Shown: positions 10,101-19,771 of the stretch, piece after piece
How positions within the stretch are numbered: position 1 is the stretch's first letter
Layout: each line of letters starts with the position of its first letter
Assembly (NCBI GenBank): GCA_016191815.1
Contig: JACPVI010000063.1
Coordinates: 1-64,000, forward strand
Source of the DNA: Myxococcales bacterium
Lineage (GTDB): Bacteria; Myxococcota; Myxococcia; Myxococcales; Myxococcaceae
DNA: 64,000 bases
Direction: 5' to 3'
Notes under the pieces: model-generated
What the model saw: the letters and a program-made list of their open reading frames with translations, nothing else
Database searches by the model: none
Told to the model about the DNA's origin: nothing
Program-made: the position numbers and the translations under genes

Positions 10101-13100
10101 GGGCAAGAGCTCCTTCGACAGGAACGCCGTCCAGAACGCCTCGCCCTCGGGCGAGCGGCGCCCGGCCTCGATTTCCCCCTGGGGCTCGCCGGGCTGCCCG
10201 GTGAGGAGCCTGAAGTAGAGGATGCCGTTCAGCTCCTGGCCGCCGGAGAAGAAGTACTCGTGGGAGAAGGGCTTCTGCAGGCCCCACTCGACCTTGGGGT
10301 GGTCGATGGCGACGATGACGCCCTTCTCGTTCGCGGTCGCGCCCACCTCGCCCTCGCCGAAGACCTCGCCGTCCACGTCGAGCCAGACCACGGGCTGGCG
10401 GGCCTTGGGGGCGGCGAAGACCTTGGCGGGGGCCACCAGCGGCTTCGCGTAGCGGTCGCCCTGGACGGAGAACGACCGCGCGATGCGCCGCGCCTCCTCG
10501 ACGGTGTCGACCGCGTCCGCGATGGCGCCGGGGCGCTGGAGCGAGAGCGTCCAGCCGACCAGGTGGTCGTCCACGCGCAGCCGCAGGTCGCCGTGCACGC
10601 TCCTGCCGCGGAAGTGGTACTGGAGCACCGCCGGGTGCGGGCCGCGCTCCTTGGGCAGGTCGAGCAGCGGGTCATCCTGCTTCTCGACGAGCCGCATGCG
10701 CTTGACGTCGAGCTTCGGCCGCACCTCCACCACGAGGTCGGCCAGCTCGACGTGGCTCGTGAACGGCCCGGCGTACTCGTCGTCGAGGAGCTGAAGGCGC
10801 GACGACAGCTCGGGCGGGAGCATGCGGCCCAGGCGGAACTCGATCGCCTTCCGCAGCTCGGGCGGTAGGTCGCCGCGGACGAGCACGTCGACGTCGTTCT
10901 TCGTGGCGCCGTTGTTGGCGAGGCCGCCGACCAGGTAGAGGAACGGCGCGCGCAGCTTGAAGGACTGGAAGTGGGGCAGGACCTCGGCGAGGGTGATCTC
11001 CGGCCCCATCGCCTGCCCGGAGGGGTGGACCGGCGCGAGCGCGCGCTTCACGGTGCGCCGCAGGGTCGCGGCCTCGCGGGCGAGCTCGTCGTCGGCCGCG
11101 TGCTCCATGCCGCGCCGGTGCAGCTCGTCCTGAACGAACAGCTCGGCGTTCACGAGGTCCTCGCGCTTGAGGTCCGCGGCCGACAGCCGGTCGTTGCCGG
11201 CGAAGTTGCCGCCGAAGAGCTGGTGCAGCCGGCGGTGGATGGACAGCAGCTCCTCGTCGGGCACGCCGCGCAGGCGCTCGGGGTGGACCTCGGCGACCTC
11301 GAGCTTGCGGGTCTCGACGGCGAGCGCCGCGACCCGTGCCCTGACGACCTCGGGCACGTCGCCGGCGTCAGCCTCGACGTCGATGACCTCGAGCAGCTCG
11401 TCGAGCTCCCACCCGCCCCCGAGGGACTTCTCGGTGATGGCGTAGTTCGCGATGAGGAGCTGGGGCAGCGTCTTCGGGCCGCCGACGCCTCGCATCGCCC
11501 GGATGCTGCGGGGTGTCCGGATCTTCCGGACGTGAAAGCCCTTCGTGTCGAGCTTGCCGCGCGTCCCGTAGGTCACGAGGAACCGACCCTTGATGCCGTC
11601 GAGCACCTTGCGGAACTCCATCTCGTCGAAGATGTCCTCGCCGATCTCGACGTCGTGGCCCGGGTACGGCGGGTCGAGGAAGAAGAACGTGTCCTTGCCG
11701 TCGAACTCCTTCACGAGCTCGGCGTAGTGGGCGTGGCGGACCTTCGCCGCCCGGAGGCGGTCCCGGTGCAGCTCGATGCGGTCGATGGTCCGCGCCTCGA
11801 CGCCCTCGGCGTTCGGGTTGTAGCTCTTGCCGCGCAGCTTCCCGTAGGAGAAGTGCGAGAGGTACAGGAACCGGTAGAGCTTCTCGACCTTGTTCCTCGG
11901 CCGAGCCTCCTGCAGCGCCTTGAACGTCGTCCTCCGGCCGACCCATTCCTTCTTGCGCAGGGCCTCGAGCTCGCCGTCGGTCAGCGTCTTGATGGCCTTG
12001 AAGGCGAAGGCGATGTCGGGGTCCGCGTCGCCGAGCACCTCGACCTCGACCGGCTCCTTTTCGAAGAAGACGGCCGCGCTGCCAGCGAACGGCTCGACGT
12101 AGACCTTGTGCGGCGTGATGAGCTTGACGAGGCGGGCCGCCAGCCGTTTCTTGCCCGCGGGAGAGCCCCAGATGGTCTTCTCCACGGGGTCGGCCGCGGT
12201 GATGTTCGGCAGCAGCATCTGCCGCTCCTGTGGCTCGGCGGCCTTCTCGAGGCGGTAGTTGGTCGCGACCAAGGTCACGCTCTTGCCGAGGCCTTGGCCT
12301 TGGTGCGCGCCGACGCCCGAGGTGTGCCGCCAGCGCGCGACGTGGAAGCCCTTGAAGAGCTGGTCCGTGCCCTCGGAGCGCGTGCCGTAGGTGACGAGGA
12401 ACTTCCCGTCGATGCGCCGCAGCGCCTTGCCGAAGCGCTTCTCGTCCCAGTCGTCGTGGCCGACCTCCGCCTCGTACCCAGGGTACGGCGGGTCGAGGAA
12501 CAAGAACGTGTCTGGTGCGTCGAACTCGTCGACCACGTCCTCGTAGTCGGCGCACCGGACGACGACGTTCTTGAGCCGCGGCGCGAACTTCTCCAGGCGG
12601 TCGATGAACCGGGCCTCGACGCCGATGTGCTTGTCCGGCATCGTGCCGCGCCGCAGCTTGTTGAACGAGAAGTACGCGAGGTAGGCGAAGCGGTAGAAGC
12701 GCTCGACATCGTCCTCGGGCTCGGACTCGTAGAGCTTCCTGAACCGCTCCGCGTCGCCCACCCAGGACCTGCGCTTGAGGCGCGCGAGCTTCGCGGGCGT
12801 GAGGTTCTTCACGAACCGGAACGCGAAGGCGATCTCAGGGTCGCGGTCGGCGAGCACCTCGACCTCGGACGGCTCCTTGGCCCAGAACACCTGCGCGCCA
12901 CCCGCGAAGGGCTCCACGTATACGCGGTGCTTCGGGATGGCCGCGACGATGCGCTTCGCCAGGAGCTTCTTCCCGGCGGGAGAGCCCCACAGCGACTTCT
13001 CGATGTCACAGTCGCCGCGCAGGAGGGCGAGGAGGGAGCCCGCGCGGGCGAGCGCCTCTTCGGCCGCGACATCGGGACGCGACGCCTCGACGAATGCGCG

Positions 13101-13163
13101 CGCCCGCGCGAGCGCCGCCTCCACGGGCTCGGCCCGCTTCGCGATGGGAGCCGCCTCTTCCAC
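7113..13163 (-). CDS. phage polyprotein: three Dam methyltransferases, nucleotidyltransferase-like, LigD-PE-like, DNA ligase, XkdF protease
   Basis: One uninterrupted frame of 2016 residues. Two near-tandem Dam-type (D12) methyltransferases have VEPFAGG/VEPFAGS and DPPYPG at Asp224 and Asp497. A nucleotidyltransferase-like motif follows (VGGLA...NDVDVLV, Asp757/759), then a LigD 3'-phosphoesterase-like segment (HFRGRSVHGDLRLRV, His850). A third, diverged methyltransferase has DPPYTE (Asp1280), followed by a degenerate LigD-like segment. An ATP-dependent ligase core starts at Lys1599 (KFNGFR; Asn where Asp is usual), with ILDGEFFDF, EGAMLK and AKLKL, plus an OB-like segment. The C-terminus (about 1890-2016) is an XkdF-type phage protease, with likely catalytic His1949 (GLMHRE) and Ser2005 (GWSIGG). 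GTG 13163 is chosen because it overlaps the upstream stop; ATG 13271 would read back through the neighbour. Confidence 0.85.
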   Translation of the reverse strand: MEEAAPIAKRAEPVEAALARARAFVEASRPDVAAEEALARAGSLLALLRGDCDIEKSLWGSPAGKKLLAKRIVAAIPKHRVYVEPFAGGAQVFWAKEPSEVEVLADRDPEIAFAFRFVKNLTPAKLARLKRRSWVGDAERFRKLYESEPEDDVERFYRFAYLAYFSFNKLRRGTMPDKHIGVEARFIDRLEKFAPRLKNVVVRCADYEDVVDEFDAPDTFLFLDPPYPGYEAEVGHDDWDEKRFGKALRRIDGKFLVTYGTRSEGTDQLFKGFHVARWRHTSGVGAHQGQGLGKSVTLVATNYRLEKAAEPQERQMLLPNITAADPVEKTIWGSPAGKKRLAARLVKLITPHKVYVEPFAGSAAVFFEKEPVEVEVLGDADPDIAFAFKAIKTLTDGELEALRKKEWVGRRTTFKALQEARPRNKVEKLYRFLYLSHFSYGKLRGKSYNPNAEGVEARTIDRIELHRDRLRAAKVRHAHYAELVKEFDGKDTFFFLDPPYPGHDVEIGEDIFDEMEFRKVLDGIKGRFLVTYGTRGKLDTKGFHVRKIRTPRSIRAMRGVGGPKTLPQLLIANYAITEKSLGGGWELDELLEVIDVEADAGDVPEVVRARVAALAVETRKLEVAEVHPERLRGVPDEELLSIHRRLHQLFGGNFAGNDRLSAADLKREDLVNAELFVQDELHRRGMEHAADDELAREAATLRRTVKRALAPVHPSGQAMGPEITLAEVLPHFQSFKLRAPFLYLVGGLANNGATKNDVDVLVRGDLPPELRKAIEFRLGRMLPPELSSRLQLLDDEYAGPFTSHVELADLVVEVRPKLDVKRMRLVEKQDDPLLDLPKERGPHPAVLQYHFRGRSVHGDLRLRVDDHLVGWTLSLQRPGAIADAVDTVEEARRIARSFSVQGDRYAKPLVAPAKVFAAPKARQPVVWLDVDGEVFGEGEVGATANEKGVIVAIDHPKVEWGLQKPFSHEYFFSGGQELNGILYFRLLTGQPGEPQGEIEAGRRSPEGEAFWTAFLSKELLPSVVKPRAVETRSMPPDGYSALPLSLERVTPKEHRYWEAKGEDARGMRDALVESGFFTADNIRLVDGEFRRVVQKLFLSAPTTDAEVEKARVIPFQQWGGSAKYARKLAARLPEHARYVEPFCGAAAVFFAKEPAREEVLADANPEVVFALRYIQRLSKKSFAALERYPWKVSRTGFERARASEPGSDAERVWKLIYGRLCTWGAKPNMSGFATIHDGQTYDLGELWKFQERLKGVRLVTQDWEKTLGECDGPGTLFFLDPPYTEEWAVGDGIAPEEIAAAVSKLKGDYVIAYTDSARARRALAKVGRPFTMRIPEGRSAGQWQKRSRLFVASCKLRKLDDVEWVDDDVPAEVEKQPREVDFTLSWQFWKGQTVIRAAPSRQVWHLALDRAGAGLDTWVLQADPLSGEERITAVATPRRSKELLAFDGDVAPGQGVGGDVLNDTKETPSTIRIQDRGRAVLLDDQRTFKKVRFEGQKLRGVFTLTAEEAGSDIWQLARGQDPGRAIPEAKAEVPVRDGVQIWDPARKDPDVDRAQLRPLAIFQPMKPAPRATNEFREVDAALAWATPEMLKGGIAIEPKFNGFRVVLEKAGDKVLVFTEDTKRDISPALPNLSAELAALPGDFILDGEFFDFDEAGDPVPRRELGEFRTDEARDDSRARVQVFDILYWRHRNLTFEPYVRRREVLDLFFEGRRLKHLEEVETSTARTIDALRRAIDRAAKIPGSEGAMLKLISSTYSLGGENDAWAKLKLVREVRALVYDRHPVKDAPDVYNFFGAVGPVPREEADRWKETVDVGGKLYAPVGKTFNAKLDANVGDVIRVEVTELLIDRAGGKQSITWFTPVVIDRTAEPPMSPEEVIHLAQPQEFKKMLAAALAKRIPLLKTGEERYVLGIVLEPETVDAQKDVYSGAEVRDAAHRFMEEYRNIGLMHRELLGDQVKILESYLAPVDFEVDGKRVKKGTWLLAARVLDNDLWKQIKDGAISGWSIGGNAIRTQSA

Positions 13164-13741
13164 TACGCCCCCGGGTTGCGCACGCCGGCCGGGTCGGCGC
13201 CCCACGCCGGTCCGTCCTCGGCCTTCCGCACGCCCTCGCGGAACTCCGGCGTGTTCATATCGAAGGGCCACGTCGCGTCCTCGCCCTTGGCCACCTTGCC
13301 CTCGCCGCCCTTGTCCGCCTTCTGAGCCGGGGCGCGCAGCGCCTGCAGCTCCGTGCCGAGCCGGGTGAGCGCCTTGTTCAGGTCCTCGGGGTTCGCTGCG
13401 AAGGCCGAGCTCCCGAGCGCCGCCTCGAGCGCGACCGGGGACACCTCCTTCTCCGACTTGTCCGCGGCCGCGGTGGTCTCCTCCACGAAGACCTGGACCT
13501 CGATGGCCTCGCTCTCGCTGTCCACGAACGCCTGCTTGGCCGCCTCCACCGTCTGGCCGAGGGCGCGCAGGCGGCGGACGGCCTTGTCGGGCGGCTCCTT
13601 CGCCGCCTTCTCGAGCTGCGCGATCGCGTAGCCGACGAGGTCATCGGGTCCCATCCGCTGCGTCTTGGCCACCGGGCGCGTGTCCTTGAGCACCCGCTCG
13701 ACCGCCGTCGAGACCTTCTCCAGCATCGTCATCGCTTCCAT
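13163..13741 (-). CDS. phage head-operon protein, possible scaffold
   Basis: 192 residues, largely helical and charged (DDLVGYAIAQLEKAAKE, VRRLRALGQTVEAAKQAF), with a lysine/glycine-rich tail and WPFDMNTPEFREGV near the C-terminus. It sits between the MuF/portal genes and the protease-bearing polyprotein, where scaffolding proteins are often encoded, and its stop overlaps the GTG of that gene. The start at ATG 13741 has an AAGGAGAGG ribosome site. The scaffold role is inferred from position and helical character; no family motif was recognised. Confidence 0.7.
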   Translation of the reverse strand: MEAMTMLEKVSTAVERVLKDTRPVAKTQRMGPDDLVGYAIAQLEKAAKEPPDKAVRRLRALGQTVEAAKQAFVDSESEAIEVQVFVEETTAAADKSEKEVSPVALEAALGSSAFAANPEDLNKALTRLGTELQALRAPAQKADKGGEGKVAKGEDATWPFDMNTPEFREGVRKAEDGPAWGADPAGVRNPGA

Positions 13742-13781
13742 GTGCCTCTCCTTCTTGCCGGCCGCGCCGGCGTCTGTGGGT

Positions 13782-14078
13782 TCACGTCTCTCCGTCGCTC
13801 GGCACCCAGACCGTCCGGGCCTCGGGCCTCCACGGCACGCCGTCGAGCTCGCACCGCAGGTACTTCGGGAGGTGGTCGAGGACCCGCTGCAAGCCCCAGC
13901 CGAGGTCGCCGCGAAGCTGGCGAAGCAACCGCTCGCAGAGGGCGAAGCGCCGCCGAACCTCGTCGCCGGTCGGGCGCGAGCCGTCCTCGGCGAAGCTCCC
14001 CGAGATGGCGCGCTCGACGGCGAGCATCACCCGCGCCACCTGGTCCCGCGTCACGAGGTCGAGGAAGGGGCCGGTCAT
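13782..14078 (-). CDS. small phage head-operon protein
   Basis: A 98-residue protein whose ATG overlaps the stop of the MuF gene (ATGA). It is mostly helical (VARVMLAVERAISGSF, RRRFALCERLLRQLRGDLG) and ends WVPSDGET. The overlap and collinearity with portal and MuF make it a genuine phage gene. I recognise no domain. It could be a head-completion or scaffold-related factor, on position alone. Confidence 0.65.
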   Translation of the reverse strand: MTGPFLDLVTRDQVARVMLAVERAISGSFAEDGSRPTGDEVRRRFALCERLLRQLRGDLGWGLQRVLDHLPKYLRCELDGVPWRPEARTVWVPSDGET

Positions 14079-15122
14079 GCTGCCACCAAGGTGCTGCGAC
14101 AGCGGCCGTGCAAGGGCGGCAACTGCAAGCCAGCCGCCTCGATCTGTCGCTCCGAGAGCGCCCGCGAGTAGTCGCCGACCTCGTCGCGCCTCCCCACCGC
14201 CGGTTCGTCCACCTGGGCCACCGCCCGCCGGCGACCGCCCCGCTCGTAGAAGAGCACCTGGTTGCCGTCGCGGTCGGCGCCGACCTGCACGAACGGTTGC
14301 ACCTCGCGGATGAGCTCCGGGTCGCGCGCCCGCTCGACCTCGCGGAACCGGTCCGCGGCCTTGGCGACCATGAACACCTTGCCGTGCATGAACCGGCAAA
14401 CCTCGCTGGTCGCCTCGTCGAGCACCGCCTCGAAGCGGTAGCGCTCGATGCCGGCCTCCTCGAACGCCGCGACCTGGGTGAACGTCCGGGCCCGGTTCGT
14501 GAAGACCATCGACACGACCTCCCAGTAGTCGCGGCCGCGGTCGAAGGCGTCCCGCGACATGGCGCCCGAGAGCTCGGCCACGATGTCGTCGCGCCCGAGG
14601 CCGCGCTCGACCCCGGACGTCACGATGTCCTTCGCCTTCCGCGAAAAATCCTCCCGGCGCCGGCCGTACTCGTCGCGGACGAAGTTGCCCTGGCTCTCGC
14701 GCACGAACTTCGCGATCCGCTCGTCGGTGGAGGTGAGGTCCGCCCCGATGCGCAGGCCGAAGCGGCGCACGGCCGACTGCCTGGCGCGGCCGACGACGCG
14801 CTCGGCCTCGGCCTCGAACTGCTGCTCGACCACGGGCAGCACCTGGTCCTCGACGCCGCGCAGGGCCTGCCGCGCCGCGCGCACCACCTGGTCCCGGGCG
14901 GCGGGCGCCAGGTTCGGCCAGTCGACGTCGAGCCGCTCGAGCGCGTGCCGCAGGGCCGCGTCCTCGGCGGGCCGGGCCACGCCCCGCAGCGCCCGCGACA
15001 GCCGGCGGACGATGGTCATGAAGTCGCCCTGGTCGAGCGGGTCGAGTGCCTTCTCGACGCGGTAGACGTCCCGGAGGAGGTCGTCCGCCGCATCGGCGCC
15101 GGCGCCGAGGAGGTCGAGGGCT

Positions 15123-15133
<11 letters not shown>
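14075..15133 (-). CDS. MuF/SPP1 gp7-type phage head morphogenesis protein
   Basis: 352 residues. An N-terminal helical half precedes the MuF-like domain: VVSMVFTNRARTFTQVAAFEEAG, ATSEVCRFMHGKVF and the C-terminal LPPLHGRCRSTL. The C..HG...HGRCRS pattern is the usual signature of phage minor head proteins. These sit beside the portal and are injected or help DNA exit. ATG 15133 lies inside the end of the portal gene, an 11-base overlap. The protein ends shortly after the MuF motif, so no toxin is fused to it. Confidence 0.82.
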
Positions 15134-17050
<1,917 letters not shown>

Positions 17051-17051
<1 letters not shown>

Positions 17052-17347
17052 CACACGGCCCTCTCGTCGAAGCCGGCGAGCACGGCCTTCGGATCGCCGG
17101 ACGTGTAGGCCGCCGTCCGCACCCGAACGAACTCCAGCGTCTCCGGCACGGGCACGACGCCCGGCGCGCTCTGCGCGGCGCCGACGGCGAAGTAGTCGCT
17201 GCCGTCGATGCTGCCCTCGACCTGCACCGTCGCGACGAACGTGCCGTGGATCTGGACGTACTTGTCGCGGAAGCGGAACACCTGCTCCGCGCGACCGGCC
17301 TCGACCGCCTGCTTGACCTCGAGCCGCACCTTCTCCGGGCGTGCCAT
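17051..17347 (-). CDS. small phage structural-region protein
   Basis: 98 residues, beta-rich (YVQIHGTFVATVQVEGSIDG, FVRVRTAAYTSGD), consistent with a small beta-sandwich virion or head-tail component. The ATG follows AGGAGGACGCTG and overlaps the stop of the preceding gene. No family was assigned; it is supported by tight packing between TerL and portal. Confidence 0.65.
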
Positions 17348-17616
17348 CAGCGTCCTCCTCTCTTCCGCCTGCTGGGCTGCGCGGGCGCCGGCGTTGACGG
17401 TGGTGACTCCGCCGGGAACACCACCGCGGCGAGGCCTCCGTCGGCCGTGAACGACAGCGACCGCACCCGGCGGCCGTCGGCGGCCAGCCGCGCGAGCGCC
17501 GCCCGGCGCGCGTCCTCGAGCGTCTCCGCAGACACCGCGAAGTCGCTGGCCGGCACGGCCTTCGCCTCCGGCTTCGCGTCGCGGGCAATCTCCAGCACCT
17601 TGACCGGGAAGTTCAC
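17347..17616 (-). CDS. small phage protein after terminase
   Basis: 89 residues starting at GTG 17616, preceded by a strong AGGAGG site 8 bases after the TerL stop. It begins [19 protein letters not shown], has a compact alpha/beta segment ([33 protein letters not shown]) and ends in a proline-rich basic tail. The stop overlaps the next ATG. Function is unknown. Confidence 0.6.
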   Translation of the reverse strand: MNFPVKVLEIARDAKPEAKAVPASDFAVSAETLEDARRAALARLAADGRRVRSLSFTADGGLAAVVFPAESPPSTPAPAQPSRRKRGGR

Positions 17617-17624
17617 TGCGCCTC

Positions 17625-19055
17625 CTATCCGATGATCCGCACGCCGACCTCGATGACGTCGCCCGGCTGCGGGCCGCGCTCCTTGCGGCACGCGAGCATC
17701 ACGGCCCAGGCGCGGTCGGCGTGGCCGCGAGCCACCTCGTCCCGCTCGACCTCGAACGACGGTTTGCCGCTCGGGGTGAGCCGCCGCTTGATGCTGTGGA
17801 CCTGGGCCACGAGGTCTCGGTCCTTGGGCAGCACGACGTCCTTGCGCTGCAGGAGAATCTTGAGGTCGTTCGCCCAGGTCTCCTTCGACTCGTTGGTGAA
17901 CGTCTCGGGAACCACCTGCGCGAAGTCGCGGCGGAGGTTCTCCGCAAGGTGCATGCCGAGGCCGTTCTGGTCGATGGACAGCCGGCCGATGGGCAGCGTG
18001 TTGAGCAGCCTGCGGAGGTCCGCCTCCTGCTCGGCGAACGGTACGCGGTCGTAGCTCCGGAGCAGCCGGCACTCCTTCTTGCCGTCCAACTCCTCGAACA
18101 GCGCCAGCTCCGAGAGGTCCCGCTTGCGTCCGACGTCGAAGCCGGCGACGAGCCGGCCCTTCACGACCGGGAGCCCGGCGAAGTCGTCCGCGAGCACGAG
18201 GTCGTCGCTCGTGCACGGGAGGATGAGCTCGTAGGGGAAGAACGAGTAGCTCTCGTCGCAGTACTGGCACTCGAACTCCTGCTCGAAGTCCTCGAGCAGC
18301 AGCGAGTCGAACTGGTCCTGGATGTCCTTGGTGCCGAAGGCGCGCACGCGCTGCTCGGTGGGCATGAGCACCGCCTCGCGCGAGGCGCGCTGGACGTCCG
18401 TGCTGAAGAACCGGCACAGCCACCACGGCGCCCGCAGCCGCCAGTAGGTCGGGTAGCGGCGCAGCTCCTGGCGGGCAATCTCCCAGAACACCCCGCGCCG
18501 GCCAAGCGGCGACGAGCAGCCCGTGAGCTGACCGCGGGAACGGAGGATGAGCGCGGTCGAGCCCTTGTAGACCTCGCGGTCGTTGGCGTAGTGGGCGAGC
18601 TCGTCCAGGTACAGGTCGCCCTTCTTCCCGCGCGGCGCCTTCGACGGGTTCGAGATGATGCGCGAGACGCGCTTCGAGGCGCTGTTGGAGAGGAAGGCGA
18701 GTTCCGTCTTCGAGTCGGTGACGAGCTTCTTGCGGAAGGCGAGCGGCAACTCCTCGGCGAGCTGGCGCGCGTAGTTCACCTTTTCTTTCGCATCCTCGAG
18801 GTTGTAGCTGACCATCACCGAGGTGTGCGCCTCGCGCAGGTGACAGCGCGCGATGGCTTCGCACGCGAACAGGAACGAGAAGCCCACCTGGCGCGCCTTC
18901 TCGACCCACCTGTACTTCTTCGCCGAGCGCAGGAACGCCACCTGGTACGGCTCGAAGACCAGCGGCTCCTCGTTGTAGTGACCGACGCCCGTGAGGAACC
19001 CGAGCTCGGTGCCGAGCCAGTCGAGGAGATCCTGCTCGTCCCTCTTCACGACCAC
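17625..19055 (-). CDS. phage terminase large subunit
   Basis: About 476 residues. The deviant Walker A is [16 protein letters not shown] and Walker B is [10 protein letters not shown]. The nuclease domain has the RNase-H-type acidic residues in [21 protein letters not shown] and [16 protein letters not shown] in the middle (ECQYCDESY) may bind metal. It powers DNA packaging and cuts the concatemer. GTG 19055 is the most likely start; GTG 19049 is possible. It is divergent from the integrase at 19134, and TerS lies 2 kb upstream across the HNH gene. Confidence 0.88.
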   Translation of the reverse strand: MVVKRDEQDLLDWLGTELGFLTGVGHYNEEPLVFEPYQVAFLRSAKKYRWVEKARQVGFSFLFACEAIARCHLREAHTSVMVSYNLEDAKEKVNYARQLAEELPLAFRKKLVTDSKTELAFLSNSASKRVSRIISNPSKAPRGKKGDLYLDELAHYANDREVYKGSTALILRSRGQLTGCSSPLGRRGVFWEIARQELRRYPTYWRLRAPWWLCRFFSTDVQRASREAVLMPTEQRVRAFGTKDIQDQFDSLLLEDFEQEFECQYCDESYSFFPYELILPCTSDDLVLADDFAGLPVVKGRLVAGFDVGRKRDLSELALFEELDGKKECRLLRSYDRVPFAEQEADLRRLLNTLPIGRLSIDQNGLGMHLAENLRRDFAQVVPETFTNESKETWANDLKILLQRKDVVLPKDRDLVAQVHSIKRRLTPSGKPSFEVERDEVARGHADRAWAVMLACRKERGPQPGDVIEVGVRIIG

Positions 19056-19098
19056 GAGCGGCCCGCCGCTCGCCTTGCCTTCCTCCGCGACCCGAGCC

Positions 19099-19119
19099 TG
19101 AGTGTGTGGAAGACACTCA
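19099..19119. promoter_or_regulatory. symmetrical 7-7-7 site upstream of the integrase gene
   Basis: TGAGTGT (19099-19105) and ACACTCA (19113-19119) form perfect 7-base arms around a 7-base centre, 14 bases before the integrase ATG and in the divergent gap with TerL. The geometry (inverted arms, 7-base spacer) fits either an operator or a tyrosine-recombinase core site. Confidence 0.5.
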
Positions 19120-19133
19120 CCAGGAGGTTCGCC

Positions 19134-19751
19134 ATGTCCGCCTACGCCGCCGCCATCCGCCGCCCGCCCCGCACGCTCACCGAGGTCGAGCAGGCCCTGC
19201 TGCTCAAGGTCACCGGGGAGCACCGGGAGGGCTTCCGGGACCACGTCATCCTGGCAGTCGCCCTCGGCACGGGGCTGCGCGAGCATGAGATCTCCGCCCT
19301 CGACGTGGGCGACGTCCTGCACGACGACGGCCGCGTCCGCCGGCGTGTCGCGCTGCGCGTCTTCAAGCGGGCGACCGACGACCCCGCGCCGCAGGAGGTC
19401 TTCCTGCCCGACAGCGTCTGGTACAAGCTGGGCAAGTTCGTCGCCTGGAAGAAGGGGCGCGGCGAGAGCCTCGAGCCCGGGGCCCCGCTCTTCGTCTCCC
19501 GGCGTGGGGAGCGGATCGCCACCCGGACGCTGCGCCACCTCTTCCGCGTCTGGCAGCAGCGGGCAGGGTTCGACCGCCTCTTCAGCTTTCACTCCTTGAG
19601 GCATTCGAGCCTGACCAATGCCTACCGGTCCACGCGCGACATCCGCCTCGTCCAGCGCCTCGCCCGGCACAAGAGCGTCGACACGACCACCGTGTATGCC
19701 GCGCCCAGCGACGAGGACATCCTCCGCGCCGTCCGCGACCTGCCTTGCTAG
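19134..19751 (+). CDS. compact tyrosine recombinase (catalytic domain only)
   Basis: 205 residues covering just the catalytic domain. Conserved Arg is in [12 protein letters not shown], the HxLRH box in [13 protein letters not shown], and the second His and nucleophile Tyr in [14 protein letters not shown]. The usual N-terminal core-binding domain is missing, as in minimal Xer/resolvase-like enzymes. The ATG has AGGAGG 7 bases upstream. It is read against the packaging genes, between TerL and the HNH gene, an odd place for a phage integrase; resolution of multimers is an alternative role to integration. Confidence 0.82.
   Translation: MSAYAAAIRRPPRTLTEVEQALLLKVTGEHREGFRDHVILAVALGTGLREHEISALDVGDVLHDDGRVRRRVALRVFKRATDDPAPQEVFLPDSVWYKLGKFVAWKKGRGESLEPGAPLFVSRRGERIATRTLRHLFRVWQQRAGFDRLFSFHSLRHSSLTNAYRSTRDIRLVQRLARHKSVDTTTVYAAPSDEDILRAVRDLPC
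19710..19751 (+). repeat. integrase 3' end, copy 1 of a direct repeat
   Basis: The last 42 bases of the integrase gene (encoding [13 protein letters not shown] plus stop) recur at 20492-20533 with 34 of 42 identical bases, including a stop codon in register. The two copies flank the core of the HNH gene. Confidence 0.7.
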
Positions 19752-19771
19752 ATCGAGCGCGAGAGCGGGCT

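Noticed and set aside
13164-13271. ATG 13271 as start of the polyprotein
   Set aside because: It would add 36 Arg/Gly-rich residues read out of frame through the upstream gene; GTG 13163 overlaps that gene's stop in the style of the other genes of this operon.
7317-13325. Very long plus-strand open frames opposite the polyprotein
   Set aside because: They are Leu/Arg/Val-rich antisense shadows produced by GC-biased third positions of the real minus-strand gene; no motifs, and the minus strand encodes clear catalytic signatures throughout.
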